Assembly: GCF_900188095.1 (NCBI RefSeq)
Contig: NZ_FZOT01000003.1
Span: forward strand, 372,001 to 436,000
From: Noviherbaspirillum humi
Lineage (GTDB): Bacteria; Pseudomonadota; Gammaproteobacteria; Burkholderiales; Burkholderiaceae_D
Reading direction: 5' to 3'
DNA: 64,000 nt
Below, one piece after another: positions 63,930 through 64,000 of the stretch. The first letter of the stretch is position 1; every line of letters begins with the position of its first letter. The translations under genes and the position numbers were made by a program. The notes beneath the pieces were generated by a model. That model ran no database searches, was not told the origin of the DNA, and was given only the letters and a program-made list of their open reading frames with translations.

Positions 63930-64000
63930 TTAGCCGGCGATGAACGAGGGCCAGAGCGGGAACTGCAGCTTCAGCGCCCAGGCGAAGACGACGTACGACA
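63930..64000 (-). CDS. tctB: TctB C-terminal end (partial)
   Basis: The last 22 codons and stop of a gene running off the right edge; the end reads S-Y-V-V-F-A-W-A-L, then L-Q-F-P-L-W-P, typical of the final helix of TctB, the small membrane subunit of the carboxylate transporter. Confidence 0.7.
   Translation of the reverse strand, partial: SYVVFAWALKLQFPLWPSFIAG

Overview
The window looks like a GC-rich betaproteobacterium of the order Burkholderiales, possibly an Oxalobacteraceae member such as a Herbaspirillum or Noviherbaspirillum relative. The reasons are the TctA/TctB tricarboxylate transporter genes at the right end, Fnr-type regulation with TTGAT-N4-ATCAA sites, the style of the universal stress and CBS proteins, and the high G+C codon use of most genes. 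The genus is a guess from gene style, not a measurement. A Rep-ParB-ParA module at 44.7-48.2 kb, in a region that also carries an initiator tRNA and ordinary metabolic genes, suggests a chromid or megaplasmid, or a chromosome that has absorbed one.

Left part (1-4.4 kb and 17.4-19.7 kb): visibly AT-richer DNA with orphan proteins that lack signal peptides and start with Ser/Asn/Pro-rich tails. They include a partial protein with an Endonuclease-NS-like motif and a diverged subtilisin-like protein. Two decayed IS630-type transposase pieces lie among them. This looks like transferred, effector-like material. Between the two patches are housekeeping and stress genes: a nuclease-helicase, a LigB-type dioxygenase, a FemAB/GNAT-like acyltransferase, a frameshifted DUF3592 gene, a rotted P-type ATPase, an SDR, a tandem universal stress protein under an Fnr box, a dead histidine kinase and an intact hybrid kinase whose C-terminal end has been partly copied downstream.

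Middle part (20-29.3 kb): a copper ATPase with a CueR-type promoter, three CBS-pair proteins, a PRPP-synthetase-like gene, a D-threonine-aldolase-like PLP enzyme, tRNA-fMet, a CsbD-like small protein and a secreted ankyrin protein. With the Hsp20 gene and the Fnr-type regulator at 41-42.4 kb this resembles the low-oxygen/stress islands of Burkholderiales.

Right part: a PQQ alcohol dehydrogenase with the Asp-x-Asp signature of lanthanide enzymes and its dihaem cytochrome; secreted Ser-rich and beta-helix proteins; a GST; a GbsR-DCC-membrane operon with two matching operators; MgtC; a large GAF-PAS-HK-REC-HPt kinase; Hsp20, Fnr and RlpA; the partition module; a molybdenum hydroxylase pair running straight into soxXYZA and flavocytochrome c genes (sulfur oxidation, but no soxB or soxCD here); DUF72; an aldo/keto reductase; a DUF4382 lipoprotein; an LVIVD/lipoprotein/TolC operon; and tctA with the end of tctB.
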